Assembly: GCA_023423275.1 (NCBI GenBank)
Contig: JAFAFW010000079.1
Span: 1-25,337, forward strand
Direction: 5' to 3'
DNA from: Pseudomonadota bacterium
GTDB taxonomy: Bacteria > Pseudomonadota > Alphaproteobacteria > Rhizobiales > Hyphomicrobiaceae
Length of the DNA: 25,337 nt
Position numbers and translations under genes: made by a program. The stretch's first letter is position 1, and each line of letters opens with the position of its first letter. Below, in pieces: positions 1-7,705 of the stretch. A model generated the notes under the pieces. The model was not told where the DNA came from and searched no databases. It saw nothing but the letters and a program-made list of their open reading frames with translations.

Positions 1-1109
1 GCATCGCGCTGATCCGAGGTGAGGAAGAAGAACGGGTCGGTCTCGGCCGGTCTCTCGGAAAAGTATTGAGCGCCTGGAGAGACGTTGCGTTCCAGACGAT
101 GAAAACCACCGCGGTTTCACAAACGTCCTCGTTCATCGCTCCAGTTCTTCCAATCATCCTGTGCTCGCCCAAGTACCTGGATGGTTCGATGTCGCTCGGC
201 GAGATCATGCAGGCGGCATCCGCTTTCACCATCGTGCAGGCGGCATTCAACTGGATCGTCGACAACTACCCGCGTCTGGCGGACTGGACCGCATCGGCCA
301 TTCGGGTCGCCTCTCTCATCGCGTCTCTCGACAGCCTTGAGGCTGCCGAAACAGGCGATCAAGTCGGTCGCATCAAAATCAGCAACGATGGCGACGGCGC
401 CGCTTTGCGCCTTCACGATCTGTCGGTGGCCCTCGACGACGGCACTGCGATCCTCGAAGAAACCGAGGTGGATATCATGCCCGGAGAGCGCGTCCTCATT
501 GCCGGAGAATCGGGCACGGGAAAAAGCACTTTGGTGCGTGCCCTTGCGGGTCTATGGCCATGGGGCGGCGGCTCGGTCGAGATCCAGAAGGGTGCCTCGC
601 TATTCTTTCTCCCGCAGCGGCCCTACGTGCCCGTCGGTTCACTACAGCGCGCAGTGACATACCCCGCGGCTCCTGAGAGCATGAAGGAAAGTGACATTGC
701 CGACGCTTTGAAATTGGTCGGTCTCGAACAGCTATCCGACCGCCTGAGTGAAGAGGCGCCATGGGACCAGACGCTTTCAGGCGGCGAGAAGCAACGCCTG
801 GCGATCGCACGTATCCTTTTGCACAATCCCGATATTGTCGTGCTCGATGAAGCAACCGCGGCATTGGACCCAAAAAGTCAGGACGAGCTGATGGACATCC
901 TCGTCAACCGGTCACCAAACACGACAATCGTCAGTGTTGGACATAGGCCGGAGCTGGAGGCATTCCACACACGGAAATTGACCCTGGCGCGGCGTCGAGG
1001 CGGAGCGCGATTGATCCGCGACGATGATCTGCGGCGCTACGCCGCCACGAAACCGATCCGGACCTGGCTATCCGAGGCATTCAAGAGATCGTCCCGGCAG
1101 AATAGCTGA
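1..1109 (+). CDS. ABC exporter, fused permease/ATPase of the SbmA-BacA/YddA type (3' part)
   Basis: The reading frame is open from base 3, so the gene starts outside the window; the TTG at 66 is not its true start. The visible protein is the end of a membrane domain followed by a complete nucleotide-binding domain. Walker A (GESGTGKST), the signature (LSGGEKQR), Walker B with catalytic Glu (VVLDEATAALD) and an H-loop (SVGHRP) are all present, so the ATPase should be active. The upstream segment (ALIRGEEEE, then a W-R motif and a helix containing NYPRLADW) matches the ABC_membrane_2 family, whose members move antimicrobial peptides, bleomycin or cobalamin-like molecules across the inner membrane. 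The substrate cannot be told from sequence. It is read away from the next gene, and two hairpins lie between them. Confidence 0.85.
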   Translation, partial: IALIRGEEEERVGLGRSLGKVLSAWRDVAFQTMKTTAVSQTSSFIAPVLPIILCSPKYLDGSMSLGEIMQAASAFTIVQAAFNWIVDNYPRLADWTASAIRVASLIASLDSLEAAETGDQVGRIKISNDGDGAALRLHDLSVALDDGTAILEETEVDIMPGERVLIAGESGTGKSTLVRALAGLWPWGGGSVEIQKGASLFFLPQRPYVPVGSLQRAVTYPAAPESMKESDIADALKLVGLEQLSDRLSEEAPWDQTLSGGEKQRLAIARILLHNPDIVVLDEATAALDPKSQDELMDILVNRSPNTTIVSVGHRPELEAFHTRKLTLARRRGGARLIRDDDLRRYAATKPIRTWLSEAFKRSSRQNS

Positions 1110-1216
1110 TCGGCGACTTCCGCTTTGCGGATAAGACGGCCTCCGACCGACACGTCAGACCGACACGATCCTTATCAGCGCGGCCGTTGACGCAACTCGC
1201 ACGGCACGAGATCTCG

Positions 1217-1233
1217 AACGGCCAAGGGCCGTT
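1217..1233. other. Short perfect inverted repeat
   Basis: AACGGCC and GGCCGTT are separated by three bases. The 10-base palindrome CGAGATCTCG (1207-1216) abuts it. Both lie between two converging genes and may add to transcription termination in either direction. No other role is visible. Confidence 0.4.
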
Positions 1234-1240
1234 AAAAGCA

Positions 1241-1266
1241 ATACCCCCAGCCTGGGCCGGGGGTAT
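1241..1266 (-). terminator. Rho-independent terminator of the PRC-barrel gene
   Basis: An 8-bp perfect stem (ATACCCCC with GGGGGTAT) closes a 10-base loop 38 bases past the stop of the leftward PRC-barrel gene. On the minus strand the stem is followed by TTGCTTTTA, a T-rich tail suiting intrinsic termination of that gene. Confidence 0.7.
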
Positions 1267-1303
1267 CGCCGCATTGCATCGGTGGAAGGTTCCGATATCC
1301 GCG

Positions 1304-1705
1304 TCAGATATAATACGGGATACCGTAATAACCGTGAACGCCTCGGCCATACGCAGGATCGTTCCAAGGGGTTTCATCGACAGCGTAGCTGGGGGCCTTC
1401 TCCAGCATTTCCTTGTCCAGGTTCACGACGAAGCCACCGAGTCCAACGTCATACCTCAGTGTCTGCCACGGCAAAGGATAATAACGCTCACCAATCCCGA
1501 GGAACCCGCCGAACGACATGACAGCGTATTCAACTTTTCCCGTGATCTTATCGACCATGAAGTTGTAAATCGCGCCAATGTTTTCGCCGTCAGGATTATA
1601 AACCTCTGTGCCCTGCACTTTATCCGAGGCGATCAAACGCGCGGTCTCATCAATAGCGATCGTATCCGCGTGCAAATCGTTGGGCCTTCGTATGGTATCG
1701 ACCAT
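1304..1705 (-). CDS. PRC-barrel domain protein
   Basis: This 133-residue soluble protein has a PRC-barrel core at about residues 25-95. The core starts at ASDKVQGTEVYNPDGENIG and continues through a VEYAVMSFGGFLGIGERYYPLP-type segment, here at residues 58-79. The domain family includes the photosynthetic reaction-centre H subunit and RimM. Stand-alone copies like this are common in rhizobia, often in stress-linked loci, and have no assigned reaction. The ATG at 1705 is supported by AAGGAGT about six bases upstream. The C-terminus is rich in Gly and Tyr. A strong terminator follows, so it is probably monocistronic. Confidence 0.8.
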   Translation of the reverse strand: MVDTIRRPNDLHADTIAIDETARLIASDKVQGTEVYNPDGENIGAIYNFMVDKITGKVEYAVMSFGGFLGIGERYYPLPWQTLRYDVGLGGFVVNLDKEMLEKAPSYAVDETPWNDPAYGRGVHGYYGIPYYI

Positions 1706-1799
1706 CGCATAACTCCTTTTTTATTGATTTCAATCGGCAACGAGACAAATCACTCGCTCTGCAGCCGACAATTCCGACGCCTCGCGCAATCGTCTATGT

Positions 1800-1874
1800 C
1801 TAGAATGCGCCCACCAGAGCGAGCAATATGACGACGCTGAGCGGCACACCGAGTAGCCAAAGCACAACTGGCAT
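1800..1874 (-). CDS. 24-residue single-span membrane peptide
   Basis: This small ORF starts at ATG 1874 behind a clear Shine-Dalgarno (GGAGG, 1880-1884) and ends at TAG 1800-1802. The product starts MPVVLWLLGVPLSVV and ends with ILLALVGAF, which is one continuous hydrophobic helix with a Gly-Val-Pro kink. Similar tiny peptides of the form MPxxLWLLGxPL are, as I recall, widespread and unannotated in rhizobia. The function is unknown; a membrane-stress or regulatory peptide is possible. It points the same way as the PRC-barrel gene, whose start is 95 bases further on. Confidence 0.6.
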   Translation of the reverse strand: MPVVLWLLGVPLSVVILLALVGAF

Positions 1875-2223
1875 TTCATCCTCCATTTCGATCTTATGAG
1901 TAACGCAATACTCAGCGTGTCCGTTCCATGAATAAGGCATTGGGACTGGAGGTTAACGGTGCAATTCGTCGATAGTTTCATCTAGATGATCTGCGCCAAT
2001 TCGATAGTCACGTCGCTTTTGCCGCCATGATCATGCTGCCTGCGGATTGAAGCAATCCATCTCGCGGCGGATCGACTCCATAAATCTCCGGCATAGTCTG
2101 CCCACCAACTATCGGCGTTTTGCGTGAAATGCCTGCGTAAAGAAGTCGGCGGCCGCAATTGCGAATTGCACCCGAAATGGGACTTGCGCGCGGCGCCATT
2201 ATCAGATCAGAAAAGGAAAGCCA
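1875..2223. other. Gene-poor stretch
   Basis: I see no convincing gene here. Minus-strand frames give only short unsupported peptides. The part nearest 1875 presumably holds the promoter of the 24-residue peptide. No repeat or RNA gene is apparent. Confidence 0.5.
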
Positions 2224-2463
2224 ATGCGGATTGCATTTGTCCTCAACGAGCAGGGTGAACCGGCCGAGTTTGCCGCCGACGGCGAAATCAAACTGCTGAT
2301 CATCCGACGCCCCGCTGCGGCGCGCGAACACGCGCCGGTCATCCCTGCAAGCGCAAGGGGCTTGGCCGCGGCGGTCGCTGCCCCTGTCACGGTGGCTTAT
2401 CAAGCGGTCCACGGACGGCTGCAGGGCGGGCGAAGATCAGCCCGACCTGGAGCGCAGCACTAA
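2224..2463 (+). CDS. Hypothetical protein, 79 residues
   Basis: I do not recognise this ORF. It has a reasonable ribosome site (AAAAGGAAA) about four bases before ATG 2224. The first half, beginning MRIAFVLNEQGEPAEF, looks like a real beta strand-turn-strand start with good codon use. The second half turns into Ala-, Arg- and Gly-rich sequence that may be out of frame. It could be an intact small protein or the N-terminal stump of a broken one. Its end lies 83 bases from the oppositely oriented regulator gene. Confidence 0.35.
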   Translation: MRIAFVLNEQGEPAEFAADGEIKLLIIRRPAAAREHAPVIPASARGLAAAVAAPVTVAYQAVHGRLQGGRRSARPGAQH

Positions 2464-2546
2464 GCGGCAATAAGTACGAGCGCAGCGCCTGAAATCATCA
2501 TCATGGTGAAGTTCGAGAGCGTTCGCGGGTTGACGATGTCGTAACG

Positions 2547-3407
2547 CTACAACTTGCCACTTAAGCCAACGATAATAGTCTGAATAAGTCCGATCGCGCC
2601 GGAAATCGGACGAAACTGTCCGGTCACTTTGGTATCGACATGGAAGGCGAGCGTCGCGCCGCGCGATAGCGGGCTGGTCGGTGTATCGGTTATTGCGATG
2701 ATTTGCAGCCCTCGCACTTTCGCGTCGCGGACGACGTCAACCACCGCCTGCGAATATGGCGCAAAGGCGATGGCCACGAGAAGATCCTCGTGCCGCATGT
2801 TGGCAACTTGCTGCTCGGCCATGCCGCCGCTGAAATCGAGCAGGCTGCATCTGCGTTCCAATCGCGTCAGTCCGTAGGCGAGGTAAGTCGAGATCGGGCG
2901 GGAGCGGCGAAGACCCGCGATATAGATGTGATCTGCGCCATGGCACAGGCCGACCGCGCGGGATAGTGCCTCGCCATCTATTTCATGACGCAGCGCCTCC
3001 AGCGAGGCGATGAGGTCATCGATGCATTCGTTGAGCACCACGCCGGCGTCGTCGGGTTGACCGGTTGCGGCCCGCCGCTCGTAGACCTCTTCGCGATAGG
3101 TCGCGACGCCTTCGATCAAGCGATGCTTGAATACGTGCTGGAGACTGCTAAATCCGTCGTAGCCTAGCTCCTTGGCAAAGCGGATCAGTGTCGACGGCTG
3201 GACGTCGAGCGTGGTTGCGATCTGCGCGATGGTGCTGAGCGCGAGCTGGTTGGGCTGGTCCAGGGCGAGCCGTGCAATCCGCTGCAGATGCGGTGACAGA
3301 TCATCGAAGCGGTCGCGGATTCTTTGCCGGAGCGCTTCGAAGGTCGCGTCGACGGACTGCGGCATAGGGGTGGGCTGTTTCATTCGATCATTTGACGAAA
3401 TATTCAT
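2547..3407 (-). CDS. MurR/RpiR family transcriptional regulator
   Basis: This 286-residue protein has the two-domain layout of the family. An N-terminal helix-turn-helix lies at about residues 25-105 (LSTIAQIATTLDVQPSTL, then RFAKELGYDGFSSLQ). A C-terminal SIS phospho-sugar-binding domain lies at about residues 135-270 (DHIYIAGLRRSRPISTYLAY and DLLVAIAFAPYSQ). Family members sense sugar phosphates and usually repress sugar or amino-sugar catabolism. It is read divergently from the Liv-type operon, and AT-rich repeated motifs lie between them, so it probably controls that operon. The start is uncertain: ATG 3407 overlaps a putative operator, and ATG 3383 (MKQPTP) is an alternative. Neither has a strong ribosome site. 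Confidence 0.88.
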   Translation of the reverse strand: MNISSNDRMKQPTPMPQSVDATFEALRQRIRDRFDDLSPHLQRIARLALDQPNQLALSTIAQIATTLDVQPSTLIRFAKELGYDGFSSLQHVFKHRLIEGVATYREEVYERRAATGQPDDAGVVLNECIDDLIASLEALRHEIDGEALSRAVGLCHGADHIYIAGLRRSRPISTYLAYGLTRLERRCSLLDFSGGMAEQQVANMRHEDLLVAIAFAPYSQAVVDVVRDAKVRGLQIIAITDTPTSPLSRGATLAFHVDTKVTGQFRPISGAIGLIQTIIVGLSGKL

Positions 3408-3539
3408 TCAATTTCAAGCGCTCATCTCACTGTCCAGTTTAGTTGCGCGACGCATATCCAGCGTTTCTCGGGTGTCCAGAGAACGGGTACGCTTGACTAT
3501 TGCATGAATATTCGTTCTTTTAGTGAAAATTCATTCACT
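3397..3539. promoter_or_regulatory. Divergent regulator/operon control region with repeated GAA-ATTC motifs
   Basis: Three related AT-rich elements stand out: GAAAT-N9-ATTTC at 3397-3415, the palindrome GAATATTC at 3506-3513 followed by GTTC, and AGTGAA-N6-TTCACT at 3522-3539. All contain a GAAwATTCrTTC-like core. A possible -35 (TTGACT, 3493-3498) for the rightward operon lies just before the second element, which would fall in the spacer. A repressor bound there would block transcription. That the divergent RpiR-type protein binds here is an inference. Confidence 0.5.
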
Positions 3540-3614
3540 CTGCGATGGCCGCGCGGTGTCGTTGAGCAAAGAGATTGGCTGGCGTTTGTGACCGGCCGCA
3601 CAAGGGAGGATGAG

Positions 3615-4898
3615 ATGTCGAAAAACAAGATCAGTCGGCGCGGCTTCATGGGTGCAACGGCCACCGCGGTGGGCGTCACCAGCTTCTATGGTCCCTGGCA
3701 TCACAACCATGCGCTGGCCAGCAACAAGCCGATCAAGATCGGCCTGACCTCCGACGCCAGCGGGCAATATGCGAATTCCGGCATCAGTGACAGGCGTGGC
3801 ATGCTGATGGCAGTCGAGGAGTACAATCGCAAAGGTGGCGTTCTCGGCCGCAAGATCGAAACGGTGCACATCGACACCGAAACGACACCGGCAACCGGCA
3901 GCCGCGTCGCCGAGCGGATGATTTCGCGTGAGCAGTGCGCCTTCCTCATCGGCGCGGTTCACTCAGGCGTCGCGAACGCAATCAGCCAGGTCGCCCAGAA
4001 GCACGGCGTCATCTACATGAATACCAATTCCAGCTCGCCGACGGAGGCTGGAAAGAACTGCCATCGCGTGAAGTTTGTGTGGGATGGCAACGGGACGAAC
4101 TTCGCGAAGGCGGCGGTCAAGAACGCCATGGCGCAATACGGCAAGAAGTGGGTGCTGCTGACGAACGACTACGTCTGGGGGCACAACACGTCGGCGGCGA
4201 CGAAAGCTTTGCTGAAGGAATACGGCGGTGAGATCGCCGAGGAAATCCTGGTGCCGCAGGGCACGCGCGATTTCACATCGTTCCTTCTCAAAATCCAGCA
4301 GATCGGGCCGGGTGTGGTGGCCGCTGCCATCGGTGGCGACGATCAGAAAGCCATGCGCCAGCAGATCGCGCAGCTCGGCATGGGCGACAAGCCGGCCTGG
4401 ATCAACAACCAGCAGGATTGGCCGGATGTTTATGGCCTTCCCCTGGACAACCTGTTTGGCGTGTTCGGCACCACCTGGTACTACAAGCTCGATCTGCCCG
4501 GCGTCGCCGAGTTCGTGAAGCAGTACCAGACCATGTATCCCGACACGCAGATGCGGGTGCCCGGCAACGTCTTCTACAACGGCTATATGGCGACCAAAGA
4601 GCTGTTGGCGGCCATCGAACGCACGGGCTCGACCAACAACATCAAGCTCATTAAGGCGCTGGAAGGTCACAAGATGGCTGCGAAATCCCGCATGCAGCAT
4701 CACGATGCCTGGATCGATCCGGCGACGCATCAGGTGCAGCAGACGATCTACCTGGCGACGGCGAACGTCGGCACCAAGGATACCGATGACATGTTCAAGA
4801 TCGTGAACAGCTCGGCGCCGAAGGATGTGATCGACGCTGAGTCCGCGGGCGAGTGCAAGCTGGAGACCTATGAGGCGACAACGTCGTTCGATGCCTGA
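3615..4898 (+). CDS. ABC transporter substrate-binding protein, branched-chain type, Tat-exported
   Basis: This 427-residue periplasmic protein belongs to the Peripla_BP_6 (LivJ/LivK/AmiC/urea-binding) fold. It begins with a twin-arginine signal (SRRGFMGA, then a weakly hydrophobic stretch and ALA). The mature part opens with KPIKIGLTSDASGQYA and has a helix containing GMLMAVEEYNRKGGVLG, both typical of the family. ATG 3615 is chosen because AGGGAGGA lies just before it and the signal peptide starts there; the frame is open further upstream. Tat export means it folds in the cytoplasm first, which is uncommon for this family. It leads an operon with two permeases and three ATPases. The ligand is unknown; a neutral amide, amino acid, polyol or sugar-acid compound would fit the neighbours. 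Confidence 0.88.
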   Translation: MSKNKISRRGFMGATATAVGVTSFYGPWHHNHALASNKPIKIGLTSDASGQYANSGISDRRGMLMAVEEYNRKGGVLGRKIETVHIDTETTPATGSRVAERMISREQCAFLIGAVHSGVANAISQVAQKHGVIYMNTNSSSPTEAGKNCHRVKFVWDGNGTNFAKAAVKNAMAQYGKKWVLLTNDYVWGHNTSAATKALLKEYGGEIAEEILVPQGTRDFTSFLLKIQQIGPGVVAAAIGGDDQKAMRQQIAQLGMGDKPAWINNQQDWPDVYGLPLDNLFGVFGTTWYYKLDLPGVAEFVKQYQTMYPDTQMRVPGNVFYNGYMATKELLAAIERTGSTNNIKLIKALEGHKMAAKSRMQHHDAWIDPATHQVQQTIYLATANVGTKDTDDMFKIVNSSAPKDVIDAESAGECKLETYEATTSFDA

Positions 4899-4928
4899 GG
4901 CTATCAGTTTCTGATGCGCATCGACAAA

Positions 4929-4955
4929 GAGGGGCCGCAGTTTTCGCGACCCCTC
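4929..4955 (+). promoter_or_regulatory. Stem-loop between the binding-protein and permease genes
   Basis: GAGGGG pairs with CCCCTC, then after one C-A mismatch CGC pairs with GCG around a 7-base loop. No T-run follows, so it is more likely an mRNA-stabilising or partial-termination element than a full terminator. It sits in the 118-base gap between the binding-protein stop and the LivH-type start. Confidence 0.55.
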
Positions 4956-5016
4956 GCATTAATCTGCATCCGGTACAGCTCGGCACGGGCTGCCGCCACA
5001 TGATCCAGCATGGTCC

Positions 5017-5937
5017 ATGATTGAGCTCGTTCCCCATCTCATCAATGGCCTGACAATCGGGTTGCTGTTTGCGCTCATAGCGCTCGGCTTCACGCTGATC
5101 GTCGGCGTCATGGAAGTGATCAACCTCGCCCATGGCGCGCTTTTCGCGCTGGGCGCCTATTTTGCTCTCGTCATCATCGGGCCGGCCATACTGTCCGATA
5201 CGGTGTTTGGCGCATGGTGGGGCCGGCTCCCGCTTGAGACGCGCTACATCCTCGCGCTGATCGTTGCGCCGCTCCTCGCCGGATGTACCGGCATGATCCT
5301 CGAATTCTGCCTGCGGCCAACCTACGGAAAGCCGCCGCTTTACGGTTTGTTGCTGACGTTCGGTGCCGCGTTGGTGTTGGAGGAAATCATTCGGCTTGTC
5401 TGGGGGACGGGCGAGAAGAGCCTCAGCGTGCCGCAGGCGATCAACGGTGCGGTGCTGATCGGTGGAATGATTTTTTCAAAGTACAAACTGTTTGCGGCCG
5501 GGTTTTCGGTTTTGATCATCGGCCTCGTGTGGCTGTTCCTGGAGCGCACGCCGTACGGCGCGATCATCAAGGCTGGCGCGCACGACAGCGAAATGGTGCG
5601 CGCGCTGGGCTACGATCTTTCGACGCTGCGGCTGCTGGTGTTCGGACTGGGTGCGGCACTGGCGGGGCTGGCAGGCATCATCATGGTGCCGATCTGGGGA
5701 CTGAGACCGCACGTCGGCGTCGACGTGGTGATCCCGGCGTTCCTTATCATCGTTCTGGGCGGTGTCGGCAGCTTCTGGGGCTCGGTCGTCGCGGCACTCC
5801 TTGTCGGGATCACGATTGGCGTGGTGGGCGCCTATGCGCCGGCCTGGTCTTTGATGTCGATTTACCTGCTGTTTATCGCGATTGTTGGAATTCGCGTGCG
5901 GGGTCTTTTCGGGCGCAAAAGCGCGTTGGAGGTCTGA
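5017..5937 (+). CDS. livH: Branched-chain-type ABC permease, LivH family
   Basis: This 306-residue integral membrane protein has about eight hydrophobic segments. The N-terminal LINGLTIGLLFALIALGFTL and the VMEVINLAHGALFALGAYFA motif are hallmarks of LivH. A cytoplasmic loop with ERTPYGAIIKAGAHDSEMVRALGYD matches the EAA-like coupling loop that contacts the ATPases. The late segment PAFLIIVLGGVGSFWGSV is also typical. The start codon has only a weak ribosome site. The gene overlaps livM by one base (TGATG), so the two are translationally coupled. The symbol denotes the family; transport of leucine itself is not shown. Confidence 0.9.
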   Translation: MIELVPHLINGLTIGLLFALIALGFTLIVGVMEVINLAHGALFALGAYFALVIIGPAILSDTVFGAWWGRLPLETRYILALIVAPLLAGCTGMILEFCLRPTYGKPPLYGLLLTFGAALVLEEIIRLVWGTGEKSLSVPQAINGAVLIGGMIFSKYKLFAAGFSVLIIGLVWLFLERTPYGAIIKAGAHDSEMVRALGYDLSTLRLLVFGLGAALAGLAGIIMVPIWGLRPHVGVDVVIPAFLIIVLGGVGSFWGSVVAALLVGITIGVVGAYAPAWSLMSIYLLFIAIVGIRVRGLFGRKSALEV

Positions 5938-6962
5938 TGCGCACGCTGTCCGACATATCGACAAAGGCGGCGTGGTGGATGACGCCCGGCATGATGGTGA
6001 TGGCGCTCGCGCTCGCCACGATGCCGGTTTGGCTCGGTCCGATCGGTCTTTATCAGTATCTCGGAATCGAGATCGTGATCTGGATGATCTACGCGCTCGG
6101 TTTCAATCTTCTGTTCGGCTATACGGGGCTGCATTCTTTCGGCCACGGCGCCTATTTCGGAATAGGCGCGTATGCGTTTGGCCTGTTCCAGAAGTTTGCC
6201 GTCGTCAGTCTTGTTGGTGGATTGGGTGTGGCGATTTTTGCTGCGGCTTTCGCAGGAGCAATTGTCGGTGCAGCAGTCTCTCATCGGCGCGGTATCTATT
6301 ACGCGCTTCTCACCATCGCGTTCGGCCAGATCTTCTGGTTCGCCTCCATGAAGCTGCATTGGCTGACAGGCGGCGAGGATGGATTACTCAATATTCCGCG
6401 CCCGCCGCTGGACCTCGGCTTCGCCAGTTTTGATCTGCGGGACAACGTTGCATTCTACGCAGTGACAGCCTTCCTTCTCGTGATCGTGACCGTCCTGGTG
6501 TGGCGGCTGGTGAACTCACCATTCGGGCGCGTATTGCAGGCGATCCGGCAAAACGAGATGCGGGCGTCGTTCGCGGGCTACGATGTGTGGTGGTTCAAAT
6601 GGGCGGCGTTCGTCCTGTCCGCCGCGATCGCGGGGCTTGCAGGTGGATTGTTCGCCATGGCGCAGGAAAGCGCCTATCCGGACGTTATGAGCCTCCATCA
6701 ATCCGGCCTGATCGTCATGATGGTGCTGATTGGCGGCGGCCTCGTCAGCTTCTGGGGGCCGATCCTTGGCGTCATCGTTTACTTCGTCGCACGCGATGTG
6801 CTTGGCGGTCTCACCGAGACGTGGCTGCTCTGGTACGGGCTGATGTTCGTCATTCTGGTGATGTTCCAGCCGGAGGGCCTCGCCGGTATCGGGCAGCGTC
6901 TGCTCGGTCGCGTATCGCGCTCTCAGCCACCGGCGCGCGCCACGACGATGGAGCACGCATGA
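5937..6962 (+). CDS. livM: Branched-chain-type ABC permease, LivM family
   Basis: This 341-residue membrane protein has about nine or ten hydrophobic segments. It carries the LivM features YALGFNLLFGYTGLHSFGHGAYFGIGAYA and, near the C-terminus, GGGLVSFWGPILG (long motif at 6088-6174). The cytoplasmic loop NSPFGRVLQAIRQNEMRA is the ATPase-coupling region. ATG 5937 overlaps the livH stop; the frame stays open upstream but that part is a shadow of livH. The 3' end overlaps the next gene by ATGA. It should pair with the LivH-type protein to form the inner-membrane channel. Confidence 0.9.
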   Translation: MRTLSDISTKAAWWMTPGMMVMALALATMPVWLGPIGLYQYLGIEIVIWMIYALGFNLLFGYTGLHSFGHGAYFGIGAYAFGLFQKFAVVSLVGGLGVAIFAAAFAGAIVGAAVSHRRGIYYALLTIAFGQIFWFASMKLHWLTGGEDGLLNIPRPPLDLGFASFDLRDNVAFYAVTAFLLVIVTVLVWRLVNSPFGRVLQAIRQNEMRASFAGYDVWWFKWAAFVLSAAIAGLAGGLFAMAQESAYPDVMSLHQSGLIVMMVLIGGGLVSFWGPILGVIVYFVARDVLGGLTETWLLWYGLMFVILVMFQPEGLAGIGQRLLGRVSRSQPPARATTMEHA

Positions 6963-7705
6963 TGGCTCTGTTCGAGGCGCGCAATATTCATAAGCGGTTT
7001 GGCGCGCGCGTGGTGCTGGAGGATATTTCCCTATCGGTCAACGAGGGACAGATCAGCGGCATCATGGGGCCGAATGGTGCGGGCAAGACGACATGCTTCA
7101 ATGTCCTGACCGGTCGCCATAAACCCGATCGCGGCTCGATCCGTTTCGATGGCCAGGATATCACGGGGCTTTCGCCTCAGGAGATCGCACGGACCGGCAT
7201 TTCCCGATCGTTCCAGGTGATGAACCTGTTCGATCAGTCGGCGGTCATCGAGAATGTGATGATCGCGCTGCCCGAGGTGAAAGAGCGCCGGCGAAACGTG
7301 TTGAGTACGCCATTGGCCGATCCCGTGCTGATCGACATGGCGACGCGGGTTCTCGATCAGGTCGGCCTCGCGAATAAGGCTTGGGTACCCGCGCAGGCGC
7401 TGTCCTATGGCGAGCGTCGCGCGTTGGAGATCGGGGTCGCTCTCGCGGCGCGTCCGCGCATTCTGTTTCTTGATGAACCGACTTCCGGGCTTGGTACGGA
7501 GGCGACGCGGGCGCTGTCGCGATTGATCACTGAACTGCGCCGGTCCGTGACGATCGTGATGATCGAGCACGACATGCGTTTCCTGTTCGAACTGGCGGAT
7601 GCCATTTCCGTCATTCACTGGGGGCAGGTCATCGCTCAGGGCACGCCGGAGGAACTGCGGCGAAACAAATGGGTCCAGCGCTCATCACTCGGGGAGCTGG
7701 TGTGA
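6959..7705 (+). CDS. livG: Branched-chain-type ABC ATPase, LivG family
   Basis: This 248-residue ATPase has Walker A (GPNGAGKTT), a Q-loop (SRSFQ), the signature in its LivG form (LSYGERRALE) and Walker B with catalytic Glu (ILFLDEPTSGL), followed by an H-loop (IEHDM). The C-terminus, with IAQGTPEELRRN, is typical. Translation can start at ATG 6959, which overlaps the livM stop, or at the adjacent ATG 6962. It ends in TGATG shared with livF. It should form one half of the ATPase pair that powers the LivHM-type channel. Confidence 0.92.
   Translation: MMALFEARNIHKRFGARVVLEDISLSVNEGQISGIMGPNGAGKTTCFNVLTGRHKPDRGSIRFDGQDITGLSPQEIARTGISRSFQVMNLFDQSAVIENVMIALPEVKERRRNVLSTPLADPVLIDMATRVLDQVGLANKAWVPAQALSYGERRALEIGVALAARPRILFLDEPTSGLGTEATRALSRLITELRRSVTIVMIEHDMRFLFELADAISVIHWGQVIAQGTPEELRRNKWVQRSSLGELV

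Noticed and set aside
2008..2412. 134-residue minus-strand frame in the gene-poor stretch
   Set aside because: Composition is irregular, no start signal or family is recognisable, and it overlaps the better-supported ORF at 2224-2463.
3963..4730. 255-residue open frame opposite the Tat-exported binding protein
   Set aside because: It is an antisense shadow with biased composition and no ribosome site.
5283..5936. Long open frame running from inside livH into livM
   Set aside because: It is Arg- and His-rich, overlaps the livH coding frame and has no membrane segments; only the part from 5937 is real.
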